64,000 bases of DNA from positions 1,189,997-1,253,996 of the forward strand of contig NZ_LT635801.1 of assembly GCF_900128495.1 (NCBI RefSeq), read 5' to 3'. Of the stretch, positions 1 through 9,125 are shown one piece after another. Source of the stretch: Bacteroides ilei. Lineage in GTDB: Bacteria > Bacteroidota > Bacteroidia > Bacteroidales > Bacteroidaceae. How positions within the stretch are numbered: the stretch's first letter is position 1; every line of letters starts with the position of its first letter. Made by a program: the position numbers and the translations under genes. Below the pieces are notes generated by a model. The model was not told where the DNA came from. It worked only from the letters and a program-made list of their open reading frames with translations, and searched no databases.

Positions 1-621
1 TTTCCGCATCGGTACCGGGAGCGGCAGGATATAGAAATCAGCGGATTGCTTACTGCTATATTGAGTTTCGGCAACAGAAGACAAATTCTTAAAAAAGCCG
101 ATGAGTTAGACGTAATGATGCATCATGCACCGCTACGGTATGTGTTGTCGGGGCAATGGAGGCAGGATTTCAGGGAAGATGACGGTAGAAGCTTTTACAG
201 GATGCTTTCGTATGCTACGTTCCGCTCTTATTTTGAAAAATTATTTCCGGTTTATACTTCATATGGAAGTCTGGAGGATGCGTTATTACTTCTGGAAGGG
301 AATCCGATGCAGAAATTATGTACTTTTCTGGAGGTTTCCGACCGTAGTCCGCAGAAGAAGTTGAACATGTTTCTACGTTGGATGGTGCGCCGTGATTCTG
401 ATGTTGATTTTGGTATCTGGCGGCATATGGATCCGGCCGATTTGCTTATCCCGCTTGATACACATGTATGTCGGGTGGCCTTTGATCTTGGACTGGTAGA
501 GAAACAGACGTTTTCTTTGGCTTCGGCCCGCAAGATAACCGATGCATTGGCCGAAATTTTTCCGGGTGATCCCTGCTTGGGCGATTTTGCTCTTTTCGGT
601 TATGGCATCAATCATGTATAA
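1..621 (+). CDS. DUF2400 / TIGR02757 family protein, 5' end missing
   Basis: The reading frame is open from base 1, so the start lies upstream of the window. The first visible residues (FPHRYRERQDIEISG) fit the conserved N-terminal region of the DUF2400/TIGR02757 family, which carries a helix-hairpin-helix-type fold related to base-excision glycosylases; its biochemical role is not established. The TTG at 46 falls inside the conserved region and is not a real start. The later stretch with PLDTHVCRVAFDLGL and the C-terminal FALFGYGINHV also fit the family. The stop at 619-621 is 18 bases before sbcD, so the gene may be co-transcribed with sbcDC, which would be consistent with a DNA repair link; that link is inference. 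Confidence 0.85.
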   Translation, partial: FPHRYRERQDIEISGLLTAILSFGNRRQILKKADELDVMMHHAPLRYVLSGQWRQDFREDDGRSFYRMLSYATFRSYFEKLFPVYTSYGSLEDALLLLEGNPMQKLCTFLEVSDRSPQKKLNMFLRWMVRRDSDVDFGIWRHMDPADLLIPLDTHVCRVAFDLGLVEKQTFSLASARKITDALAEIFPGDPCLGDFALFGYGINHV

Positions 622-639
622 TATTTGTATTGTAGGAAA

Positions 640-1881
640 ATGATAAGAATTCTGGCTACAGGAGATTGGCATTTGGGCAATAATTTTCATGGATTCGACA
701 GGCAGGAAGAACATGAACATTTTTTGCGGTGGCTGCTTGATACGATAGCAGAAAAACATCCCGATGCATTGTTGGTGTCGGGTGATGTGTTCGATTCGGC
801 TAATCCTTCGGCAGCCTCCCAGGAACTGTATTATACGTTTTTGGACGATTTGAGCCGATGTTTTTCTGAGCTTCAGACGGTTATCATTGCCGGGAACCAT
901 GATTCGGCAGCCCGACTGGAGGCGTCCCGACAGATTCTGGAGCGTCACAAGGTTTATGTACGTGGATTGTGTCCGAAGACAGAAAATGGGGAAATTTCCG
1001 TTGATGACCTGTTGGTTCCTCTTCATGCTTGCGACGGCTCCGGTGAACGTGCCTGGGTTTTGGCGGTTCCATATCTGAGAATCGGTGATTTCCGTCGGGG
1101 AGCTGGATACGGTGAAGGTATGTCCGAATGTCTGGAAGAACTGGTTTCACGGGCCGGATCCAGACGGGAATCCGGTAAGGAAGCTATGATTTTGCTGGCC
1201 CATCTGTATGCTACGGGCAGTATGATTGCCGACAATTCATCCGAGCGGATTGTTGTGGGCGGTTCGGAGATGGTGGATCTGCATGGATTGGAATCTCAAG
1301 TGACATTGGGGGTACTGGGACATCTGCATAAGAACCAGTATCTGGGGGATAGACGTGTTTTTGTTTATCCGGGAAGTGCTTTGCCCATGTCATTTACTGA
1401 GCGTAGTTACCGTCATGGAGTTGTCTATTATGAAATAGAAGATGGAGAGTTGAATGGGGTCTCCGAATTTATTTCCTATCCTTTGCAGCATCCGTTGTTG
1501 TCGCTTCCCGATAAGCCGGCTCCGCTGGAGAATGTCTTGGATATATTGTCGGGATTGCCTGATGGCCAGAATGATGCGAGTGCTCCGTATCTGGAGGTGA
1601 ATGTCTTGCTGGATACTCCGGTGGCTGGCATCAATAAGCAGATAGAAGATGTGCTTTTACATAAACATGTACGGTTATGCCGGACCGTGATTTCATATCG
1701 GGTGCCGGTAACCGGGAGTGACGATGTGGAACTGGAATCGGTGGAAGATCTGTTGAATCTGAATCCGGTTGAGGTTATCAGGAAAAGTTATTTGAACAAG
1801 TATAAATGTGAGATGCGTCCGGAGCTGGAAGCATTGGCTATGCAGGCGGTCGAGGCTGCCCGTAAAGAGGGGGAGGAATGA
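640..1881 (+). CDS. sbcD: Nuclease SbcCD subunit D (Mre11-like exonuclease)
   Basis: This is the nuclease subunit of SbcCD, the bacterial Mre11-Rad50 complex that opens hairpins and trims blocked DNA ends. The metallophosphoesterase motifs are in order: GDWHLG at residues 8-13, GDVFD near 48, GNHD at 85-88, AHLYATGS near 190 and LGHLHKN in the second half. The ATG at 640 is chosen because the phosphoesterase strand MIRILATGDWHLG begins there; an in-frame TTG at 625 would add five unlikely residues. The length of 413 residues is normal. The stop overlaps the sbcC start in an ATGA arrangement, which indicates translational coupling. Confidence 0.95.
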   Translation: MIRILATGDWHLGNNFHGFDRQEEHEHFLRWLLDTIAEKHPDALLVSGDVFDSANPSAASQELYYTFLDDLSRCFSELQTVIIAGNHDSAARLEASRQILERHKVYVRGLCPKTENGEISVDDLLVPLHACDGSGERAWVLAVPYLRIGDFRRGAGYGEGMSECLEELVSRAGSRRESGKEAMILLAHLYATGSMIADNSSERIVVGGSEMVDLHGLESQVTLGVLGHLHKNQYLGDRRVFVYPGSALPMSFTERSYRHGVVYYEIEDGELNGVSEFISYPLQHPLLSLPDKPAPLENVLDILSGLPDGQNDASAPYLEVNVLLDTPVAGINKQIEDVLLHKHVRLCRTVISYRVPVTGSDDVELESVEDLLNLNPVEVIRKSYLNKYKCEMRPELEALAMQAVEAARKEGEE

Positions 1882-4800
1882 TGAAGATTCTGAAAGTGAC
1901 CATGTTTAACCTTGCTTCTCTGGAAGGAAAGCAGGTAATCGATTTTGAAAGCGGTCCGTTGAAGGATGCCGATCTCTTCTCGATCGTGGGGGAGACAGGC
2001 AGCGGAAAGTCGACAATTCTGGATGCTATCTGTCTGGCACTTTATGGACTGGCACCCCGTTTTTATGGTGCAGATAATTTTGATTATTACAATGCTGGGA
2101 AGCCGGACAATAATAAGGTGCTTGATCCGGATGATCCGCGTAATATATTGCGTAAAGGGACCAAGGAGTGTTTTTCGGAAGTGTATTTTCAGGCAACAGA
2201 CGGATATCGGTATCGTGCACTCTGGGCGTGTTCCATTGCTAGGACCAATTATTCGAAGCCGGAACGGCGGCTGTTCAGGATAGAAGGAACGGACGATGGG
2301 GCGGTCCGTGAAAAAGAGTTGGATATTACCGGCGGATCACGGATGAAACGGGGGCATAAGAATGTCAACAATGAAAAGCTTGATGAGATTATAGGGCTTG
2401 ACTATGGTCAGTTTACCCGTACTGTCATGCTTGCCCAGAATTCTTTTGCCAATTTTGTGAAAGCCAGTGATACCGATAAGGCTGTTCTGCTTGAAAAGTT
2501 GACCGGTACCCAGTTGTATGCTGCTGTAGCCCGGAAAATCTATGATTTTTATAAGGAGGCTGAATCCAGTTACAAAGAACTGAATGAGGAAGTAAAATCG
2601 TTAGGTTTGCATTTGCTTACGGAAGAACAGCTTACCGGTTACAGGGAGCAGCAGGCCGGAATCGAATTACAATGGAAAAAGGTGGAGGCTGAAAAGCAGG
2701 ATCTGCAACGGCAGCAGCAATGGTATGGCGACTGGAACAGTTTGAAAAAATCATTGTTTCAGGAAGAGGAAGTTCTGGTGCAAGCCAGGTATAAGGCAGA
2801 TATCCTGAAACCGGTACGTGATGAATTGTCGCTTCGTGACAGGGTTTCGGATATACAGGATACGTTTCTTGAATTCCGGAAATCAGACCGGGAAATTGTC
2901 GGTTTACAGGCAGAACTGGAGCAGATGAGGAGTAATGCGGTTGCTCAGGAGAAGTCTTTTATAGAAGTCCAGCAGCATCTGGAAAGCCTGAAAGAAAATT
3001 GGAATGCTGGTCGGATAGAATTGGAACGGCTGACTCCCCTGATTGTTGAGGCCCGTAAGCTGAAAGTGGAATTAAAGGCGCAGGCGGAATTGTTGGAAAG
3101 GCTACGTGGCAATAGGAAATCTTTGGTGGAACGTCAGGAGCAGGTAAAGGTGGAACTGTTGAAGAATAAGGAGCAGCAGAATCTGTTGCAGCAGAAGCTG
3201 GAGGATGCTGTAAAGGTCCTGCAGGGACTAGAAGCGTATTCACCTATGTTTGAGCAATTCGGAATCATCAAGGAACGTCTGGAAAACCTGTATAAATCGG
3301 AACAGCGGTGGTTTCGGGAAAATGATATACTCCTGAGTCTGAAGGACAAGATGGAGAAAGACCAGATACAGATTACCGTAACAGAACAGCGGATGAAGGA
3401 GCGGGAGAAACAGATTGCTTCAATTCAGGCTTCTGTCAAGGAAAAGAATCTTATCAGTGAAAAGATGGATGTGAATGAATTGCGGCAACGTCTGGAAACA
3501 TTGGGAAATCGGTATAGACTGTTGGATAACTTGAAAAAAACGTATGAGGATATCCGTGAAAGGCAGAAGTCACATCAGGCCGATTGTGATGATTTGAAAG
3601 GGGTAGAGGAAGGCATGAAAAAGGTTTCATGTGAAATAGAAGAATTGACACAGGAACGAGACAGGATCAATATGTTGCTGCCGGGATTGGAAGATGCATA
3701 CCGGCTGGTGAGCGGAAAGAGTGCAGAAGATATGCGTGCCGGTCTGCAACCAGGCAAACCGTGCCCTGTCTGCGGGTCAGTCTCTCATCCTTATGCCGAT
3801 AATTTTGACCAGGTCTTATCTCCATTGAAAAATGAAATAGGAAAGTACCGTAGCCGTCTGGCTGATATTGATGTACGTCTGAATCATCGGGAATCCGGAT
3901 TGTTACCTTGTCTGTCCGGGTTGTTAGGCAGGCAGAATGGGTTGAAAGTGGATATACAGCGCATTGAAAAGGAACTGGAAAAGCTTGGTGAGGATTGGCA
4001 GGAACGGATAAAGACATTCCCGGATATTGTTCCGGATGTCGTTCAGGACCATTCGGTAGATATGATTCCCCTGTTTAAAGATAAGTTGGATGATATAACG
4101 GAAGAAGGTAAGCAGGTCCGGAGGCAATTTGATGATTTCCAACGTTTACAGCTTGAACTGAAAACGTTGAATGAAACGTTGGGGAAGGAACAGGCCGACT
4201 ATAAGATGCAGAATGATAATTATCATAGGCAATTGGCGGTGTTCAAGCAGACTGGAGGGCAGCTGAAACAGAAAGAACAGGATCTGGTACAATTGGCCTG
4301 TTCCAACCAGAATTTGCGTGAGACTCTTCGTAAGGATATTGCTATAGCCGGATGGGAACAGGCTTATGATACGGATTATAGCTCTTTTGTCGAAGGTTTC
4401 GAAAATCTGTTTACCACTTATTCTACAAACCGGACTATACAGGCAGAAACCGCTTCTTCTCTGAATGAATGTAAAGTGAAGGAAGAGGGTTTATCAGTGC
4501 GGTTGGGAAACTGTAGGGAAGAGTTGCAGAAAGTGGAATCGGAACTTTTATCGGCTGAAACGCTATATCAGGTGAAAAGTGGCGAGTATGTCCGGATTCT
4601 GGATGGTAATGATCCTGATGAGATGGAGCAGTCAATGAAGAAAAAGGTGTCTATTCTGGAAAGGCGGGTAGACGAGGAAAATCTGCGTCTAAGGTCCGTT
4701 TTGGAAAGTTACAATAAGATGAAGGGTGAAATTGCTGCCCGGAAGAATCAATGGCAGCAGAAAGTCGGGCTGCATGAAAATCTGAAGAACCGGTTGGATG

Positions 4801-5705
4801 AGTATATAGACACGTATAATCAGAATATGACCCTTACAGTTGATGATTCGGGTAAAAGTCAGGAACGGTTGACTTGGGAAGTTCTGGATCATTGCTTTGA
4901 TCCGGCGGTAGACTGGAAAGAAAAGAGAGAAACACTCCGGAAGGCCGATGAGTATGTAAAACTATGCCAAGGTCGGAGGGATGCACAGAAACAGGCTCTT
5001 GAGGGGCATATGCAGAAAAAAAGAGACGATTTCCGGCCTTTGGAGGAATTGGATGCACTTGTATCTGAAAAGCAGGCAGTTATGGAAGAACTGGATAAAC
5101 AGAAACAGTTTGTGGGTGGAGTGTTGATAGCTCATACGCGTAGTATGGAACAGATGGCCTCCCGTAAAGATGAGTTGGAACGCCGGAAGAGGCTGTTTCA
5201 GGATTGGAAGGAATTGAATGATATTCTGGGTAATGCCAGTGGTGACCGTTTCCGGGAGACTGCCCAATGTTTTACTTTGCATTTTCTGATCAGGCAGGCA
5301 AATGTCCAGTTGCATATGTTGAACCGACGGTATAGTCTGGAGCAGGTGAAAGATTCTTTGGGAATCCGTGTGATTGATCATGACAGGGCGGATGAAGTGC
5401 GTAATGTCAGTTCCTTGTCGGGTGGCGAGACATTCCTGATCAGTCTGGCATTGGCTTTGGGACTCTCTTCCCTTTCATCGCACAATGTTTCGATGGGTAA
5501 CCTGTTTGTTGATGAAGGATTCGGTACATTAGACAGCAATAGCTTGAATATGGTGATTGACGCCTTGTCGAATTTGCAGTCCATGCAGGGTAAGAAGGTT
5601 GGAGTAATCAGTCATACGGCCGAGATGAGAGAACGTATCCGGACGCAGATTCTGGTAAAGAAAGTAGGTTCAGGTGGAAAAAGTCTTATTGAGGTAGTCG
5701 GCTGA
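1878..5705 (+). CDS. sbcC: Nuclease SbcCD subunit C (Rad50-like ATPase)
   Basis: This is the SMC-like ATPase partner of SbcD. The Walker A loop GETGSGKST sits at residues 38-46 and is followed by a long, Glu/Gln/Lys-rich coiled coil. A zinc hook with CPVC at residues 629-632 lies midway along the coil. The C-terminal half-ATPase has the signature LSGGETF near 1179 and a Walker B with DEGFGTLD near 1209. The 1275 residues are long but within the family range. Two ATGs are adjacent at 1878 and 1881; the first overlaps the sbcD stop. A strong inverted-repeat terminator follows at 5725-5770. Confidence 0.95.
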   Translation: MMKILKVTMFNLASLEGKQVIDFESGPLKDADLFSIVGETGSGKSTILDAICLALYGLAPRFYGADNFDYYNAGKPDNNKVLDPDDPRNILRKGTKECFSEVYFQATDGYRYRALWACSIARTNYSKPERRLFRIEGTDDGAVREKELDITGGSRMKRGHKNVNNEKLDEIIGLDYGQFTRTVMLAQNSFANFVKASDTDKAVLLEKLTGTQLYAAVARKIYDFYKEAESSYKELNEEVKSLGLHLLTEEQLTGYREQQAGIELQWKKVEAEKQDLQRQQQWYGDWNSLKKSLFQEEEVLVQARYKADILKPVRDELSLRDRVSDIQDTFLEFRKSDREIVGLQAELEQMRSNAVAQEKSFIEVQQHLESLKENWNAGRIELERLTPLIVEARKLKVELKAQAELLERLRGNRKSLVERQEQVKVELLKNKEQQNLLQQKLEDAVKVLQGLEAYSPMFEQFGIIKERLENLYKSEQRWFRENDILLSLKDKMEKDQIQITVTEQRMKEREKQIASIQASVKEKNLISEKMDVNELRQRLETLGNRYRLLDNLKKTYEDIRERQKSHQADCDDLKGVEEGMKKVSCEIEELTQERDRINMLLPGLEDAYRLVSGKSAEDMRAGLQPGKPCPVCGSVSHPYADNFDQVLSPLKNEIGKYRSRLADIDVRLNHRESGLLPCLSGLLGRQNGLKVDIQRIEKELEKLGEDWQERIKTFPDIVPDVVQDHSVDMIPLFKDKLDDITEEGKQVRRQFDDFQRLQLELKTLNETLGKEQADYKMQNDNYHRQLAVFKQTGGQLKQKEQDLVQLACSNQNLRETLRKDIAIAGWEQAYDTDYSSFVEGFENLFTTYSTNRTIQAETASSLNECKVKEEGLSVRLGNCREELQKVESELLSAETLYQVKSGEYVRILDGNDPDEMEQSMKKKVSILERRVDEENLRLRSVLESYNKMKGEIAARKNQWQQKVGLHENLKNRLDEYIDTYNQNMTLTVDDSGKSQERLTWEVLDHCFDPAVDWKEKRETLRKADEYVKLCQGRRDAQKQALEGHMQKKRDDFRPLEELDALVSEKQAVMEELDKQKQFVGGVLIAHTRSMEQMASRKDELERRKRLFQDWKELNDILGNASGDRFRETAQCFTLHFLIRQANVQLHMLNRRYSLEQVKDSLGIRVIDHDRADEVRNVSSLSGGETFLISLALALGLSSLSSHNVSMGNLFVDEGFGTLDSNSLNMVIDALSNLQSMQGKKVGVISHTAEMRERIRTQILVKKVGSGGKSLIEVVG

Positions 5706-5724
5706 TCTTTGTACCTTTATATAT

Positions 5725-5770
5725 AAAAGACGGATATGACAGCTTGTGATGCGGGTCATATCCGTCTTTT
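5725..5770. terminator. Bidirectional intrinsic terminator between sbcC and xth
   Basis: A perfect 16-bp inverted repeat (AAAAGACGGATATGAC, 5725-5740, with its complement at 5755-5770) encloses a 14-base loop. The arms end in A and T runs, so it can stop transcription from both convergent sides: sbcC on the plus strand and xth on the minus strand. Confidence 0.9.
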
Positions 5771-5791
5771 GTATGGGATAGGGATAGAGAA

Positions 5792-6547
5792 TTACAGGTC
5801 GATTGTCACTTCTACCGGGCAGTGGTCGGAACCGAATATTTCCGTATGGATCTTGGCGTCCTGAAGCTTGTCGGCTATGCGGGCAGAGGCAAGGAAATAG
5901 TCGATACGCCACCCTGCATTTTTTTCACGTGCCTTGAAGCGGTACGACCACCATGAGTAGATGTTTTCCTGCGTCGGATAGAAATGACGGAAGGTGTCAA
6001 TGAATCCGGCATCAAGCAAAGTCTGGAACTTTTCACGTTCCTGATCAGTAAAACCCGCATTCATGCGGTTTGTTTTCGGATTTTTCAAATCGATTTCCTT
6101 ATGAGCCACATTCAGGTCACCACAGACAATAACTGGTTTTTTCCGGTCAAGTTGTATCAGGTATTTCCGGAAATCATCTTCCCATGTCATACGGTAATCC
6201 AATCGTTTCAGTCCGTCTTGCGAATTGGGAGTATATACGGTTACCAGATAGAAGTTCTCCATTTCCAGCGTAATGACCCGTCCTTCATGGTCGTGTTCAT
6301 CTATGCCTAGGCCGTAAGTGACGGAAAGCGGCATGTGTCGGGTAAATACAGCTGTTCCGGAATATCCTTTTTTCTCGGCATAATTCCAGTAGGATGTATA
6401 GCCGTCGAAAGCGAGGTCAAGCTGTCCTTCCTGCATTTTGGTTTCCTGCAGGCAGAAGAAATCGGCGTCTAACTCACTGAAGGTTTCACGGAAACCTTTG
6501 TCGCAACAGGCACGAAGCCCGTTTACATTCCATGATATCAGTTTCAT
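5792..6547 (-). CDS. xth: Exodeoxyribonuclease III (AP endonuclease, ExoA/Xth type)
   Basis: This is a Mg-dependent exonuclease III / AP endonuclease that nicks DNA at abasic sites. The family motifs are present: [13 protein letters not shown] at the N terminus, [10 protein letters not shown] near residue 32, [18 protein letters not shown] with the catalytic Asp and Asn, and the C-terminal IFGSDHCPV with the Asp-His pair. The length of 251 residues is typical. It is the last gene of a minus-strand operon, 11 bases after the PorT-type gene, and is followed by the shared terminator at 5725-5770. Confidence 0.95.
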   Translation of the reverse strand: MKLISWNVNGLRACCDKGFRETFSELDADFFCLQETKMQEGQLDLAFDGYTSYWNYAEKKGYSGTAVFTRHMPLSVTYGLGIDEHDHEGRVITLEMENFYLVTVYTPNSQDGLKRLDYRMTWEDDFRKYLIQLDRKKPVIVCGDLNVAHKEIDLKNPKTNRMNAGFTDQEREKFQTLLDAGFIDTFRHFYPTQENIYSWWSYRFKAREKNAGWRIDYFLASARIADKLQDAKIHTEIFGSDHCPVEVTIDL

Positions 6548-6558
6548 AAGAAATGTCT

Positions 6559-7263
6559 TTATTTATTGGTTATGTCAAACAGATAGGTAATTCGGGCACC
6601 GAGATAAGAATGTGCCGAACGTGAGAAATCATCTTTTTTGGTACTGTTATAGAAATCGCTCAGACCGAAATAATAGCGACCTTCGGCAATGAAATTTCCG
6701 ATGCCAGTCCGGATTTCCACTCCGAATCCTCCTACAATACCGTAGTCGAATTTCTTGTCGGCCATTTTACCGTATTGTGCGTTGGTGTGTGTCGGACGGT
6801 TATTGGGGTCAAATCCTTCGCTTTTCTGTTCACTTTCATTGAGCAGGAATCCTACTTGCGGTCCGAGATTCAGGACAAAACGTGCACCATGTCCCTGGTC
6901 TTTCCCGAATGCCAGATGTGCCAGAAGAGGAACTTCCACATAATTCATCGTGCGTTGGTAAGAATCACCGCTTTCATCGTCGTATACTTCTTTCCATCCT
7001 CTTTGCGAATAGTTTATTTCAGCCTGGATACCACAGATCATGCTGAAATATTTTTCGGAGATGTATCTGGCAGTCACACCGAAACTGGGGCCTATCAGTT
7101 TTCCTTGTTTGATGGCAGGGCTGAAGCTTACCGAACTGAGGTTGACTCCTCCGTTGACGCCGACTGAAAAGTTATGGCGCTGGTCTTGCAACTGTGCGTG
7201 TGCGGGTAAGCTTAGCAGAAAGCTTATTCCGGCCAATATTCGGATAATTGTTTTTCTCTTCAT
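6559..7263 (-). CDS. PorT-family outer membrane beta-barrel protein
   Basis: The N terminus (residues 1-23, ending in LPAHAQ) is a Sec signal peptide. The mature part shows alternating polar and aromatic strands typical of an 8-stranded barrel, for example [28 protein letters not shown] and [12 protein letters not shown]. The protein ends in [10 protein letters not shown]. These are the signs of the PF13568-type (PorT-like) barrel common in Bacteroidota. Substrate and role are unknown. It lies 8 bases after the LysM protein stop and 11 before xth, so the three genes should share one transcript. Confidence 0.8.
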   Translation of the reverse strand: MKRKTIIRILAGISFLLSLPAHAQLQDQRHNFSVGVNGGVNLSSVSFSPAIKQGKLIGPSFGVTARYISEKYFSMICGIQAEINYSQRGWKEVYDDESGDSYQRTMNYVEVPLLAHLAFGKDQGHGARFVLNLGPQVGFLLNESEQKSEGFDPNNRPTHTNAQYGKMADKKFDYGIVGGFGVEIRTGIGNFIAEGRYYFGLSDFYNSTKKDDFSRSAHSYLGARITYLFDITNK

Positions 7264-7271
7264 TTACTATA

Positions 7272-9050
7272 TCAGTCAAAATCAAGTTTAATCAGTTCGA
7301 AGTCTTTTGTAAAATGTACAAAGAATACTTTGCGGTTAATGAAGCCTCCCCAGTTGTTTACCCGGTCGAACTTGAATCCATGCTGGATAGGAGTGACTTT
7401 TACCCGGTCAAGATTCTCTTCAAGTTTGTTGCCTTGTGTGGCAAGTCCCTCCAGAAAGAAGTTTCCGATGTCATATCCCAACATTCCATATTTGGGGAAT
7501 GTATTTGCCATATCTTTGCTATACCAGCGGCGATATGATTTGGTGAAGTTTATGGCTGCGGGAAAAAAGTTGTTGGTATAGAACGATGAGTAGAAATAGG
7601 TATCGAGTTCATAGAATCCAGCCAGAAAATCCTGGGTATAGGTCTGCCATTCCGGATAGCCGAACAGATGCATCTCATAATCCTGGTTTTCACGGCATAC
7701 CGATGTCAGAGGGGGAATCAGTTTTGTCAATGCGGTCGATTTCCCGGAAATCGGAATGAAGATATTCGGTTTTGTAGCCGACATAGCTGGAATGATTTTA
7801 TCGGGAGTGGTAGTCTGCTCTACTTTCAGTTGGGTGAATGGGATCTTGTTGTCCTTCAACTCGGACTTCAATCCTTTGATGAATTCGGCCTTTTCCTTGT
7901 CACCGTTGCCGCAATCCAGAAAAATGACGTTGGCGTTGCCGAACTGACGGACAAAGTGTTCATATACTTCCGAGTAGAAATAGGATTGGGGAGTATTGAT
8001 CTGGTAGATGTTCGGATTCTTGAATACCTGCTCAACCTTCGGTGAGAAAGGGATAACCAGGCGTATATCGTTTTTTTCAGCAAAATCGGCCAATGCCGGG
8101 ATACCTTCCTGATGAACCGGACCGATAATCAGATCCATATTTTTCAGATTGTTCTTAGCCAGGATTGATTTGACACCAGAGGCGGTCCCTTTGGTATCGA
8201 ATGTGTAGATATCCATAGAAACACCTTTCCGTTTCAGATTGTCGACGGCAAGCAGAAATCCTTCATAGAATTCAGTCATGCGGATTTTTTCTTCGTTATT
8301 TGACGAGAAGGGCAACATCAGAGCTACCTGGATGGTACCGATCTTTTTCCTGTCGGCTGTATTGGAACTGAAAAGTTCTTCATTTGTAGGGGTACTGGCC
8401 GGTTGCTGTTGGGTGGATTCCGATTTCGGGTAAGGGATAAAGAGGAAAGTACCTCTTTTCAGTTTTCCGTTCTTCAGCTCCGGGTTGGCTGCAATCAGTT
8501 CTTCCTGAGTGATTCCATACATCTGGCTTATGCTGAAAATCGTTTCCTTGCGTTGTACTTTATGCATATCTTTCCATCCCTTTTTCTGAGTGCTTTCTGT
8601 TTGGTCCGTATTGGGAACAGATGCGCTTTGTGATGATGTAGCGGAAGCGCTTTCCGAAGGGATTACAATGACTTGCCCGATGCGGAAGTTGCTGGCACTC
8701 AAACCGGGGTTTGCGTCACATATGGCCTTGGCACTGACGTTATATTTAACGGTCAGCTGGTACAGAGTTTCACCTGCCTGGATGGTATGGAACTGTCTTG
8801 TCCCGTTTTCACCATTCCGTGATTGAGGTATTTTCAGCTTCTGTCCTACACGTATGACATCACCGCTACCCGGGTTCAGGCGGATAATGTCTTCGATGGA
8901 TACGTTATACATGCTGGCAATGGAATACAGTCCCTGGCCTTTGGTTACGGTATGCAGGAAATATCCGGTGTCTGTCTGTGCCTGCATCGTTGTTCCCGGA
9001 CAAGCTGCAGCAAGTGCCAGTGCAAGACAAATGGTATGGATTAATTTCAT
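7272..9050 (-). CDS. LysM-repeat protein with a type 1 periplasmic-binding (amino-acid ABC receptor-like) domain
   Basis: A signal peptide (about residues 1-24) is followed by three LysM repeats at roughly 30-76, 86-130 and 160-205. Each has the pattern of a GxTLYxIxxxYNVS start, an NP turn and an IPxS end; they are predicted to bind peptidoglycan. A low-complexity Ser/Gln/Thr linker leads to a domain from about residue 235 to the end that resembles a periplasmic ligand-binding fold (IQVALMLPFSS, then DLIIGPVHQEGIPALADFAEKNDIRLV). No ABC permease or ATPase is near. The layout suggests an envelope sensor or scaffold rather than a transporter part. It heads an operon with the PorT-type barrel and xth. 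The promoter is at 9074-9106. Confidence 0.8.
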   Translation of the reverse strand: MKLIHTICLALALAAACPGTTMQAQTDTGYFLHTVTKGQGLYSIASMYNVSIEDIIRLNPGSGDVIRVGQKLKIPQSRNGENGTRQFHTIQAGETLYQLTVKYNVSAKAICDANPGLSASNFRIGQVIVIPSESASATSSQSASVPNTDQTESTQKKGWKDMHKVQRKETIFSISQMYGITQEELIAANPELKNGKLKRGTFLFIPYPKSESTQQQPASTPTNEELFSSNTADRKKIGTIQVALMLPFSSNNEEKIRMTEFYEGFLLAVDNLKRKGVSMDIYTFDTKGTASGVKSILAKNNLKNMDLIIGPVHQEGIPALADFAEKNDIRLVIPFSPKVEQVFKNPNIYQINTPQSYFYSEVYEHFVRQFGNANVIFLDCGNGDKEKAEFIKGLKSELKDNKIPFTQLKVEQTTTPDKIIPAMSATKPNIFIPISGKSTALTKLIPPLTSVCRENQDYEMHLFGYPEWQTYTQDFLAGFYELDTYFYSSFYTNNFFPAAINFTKSYRRWYSKDMANTFPKYGMLGYDIGNFFLEGLATQGNKLEENLDRVKVTPIQHGFKFDRVNNWGGFINRKVFFVHFTKDFELIKLDFD

Positions 9051-9073
9051 TTTCGTTATACTTTGTTGAGAGG

Positions 9074-9106
9074 CAAAAGTACAAAAAAAAGAATTATCTT
9101 TGCAAA
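9074..9106 (-). promoter_or_regulatory. Promoter of the LysM-PorT-xth operon
   Basis: Read on the minus strand there is a -7 box TACTTTTG (9074-9081) and a TTTG box (9103-9106) exactly 21 bases upstream. This fits the Bacteroidota housekeeping promoter. The TTTG box lies inside the palindrome at 9095-9110. Confidence 0.7.
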
Positions 9107-9110
9107 GATA
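9095..9110. promoter_or_regulatory. 16-bp palindrome carrying the uvrA -7 box
   Basis: TATCTTTGCAAAGATA is a perfect palindrome. Its left half (9095-9102) is a TAnnTTTG -7 box on the plus strand, 24 bases before the uvrA ATG. Its right half supplies the TTTG upstream box of the divergent operon. No good plus-strand upstream TTTG lies at the usual distance. Confidence 0.65.
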
Positions 9111-9125
9111 TCATTGATTTTAGGT

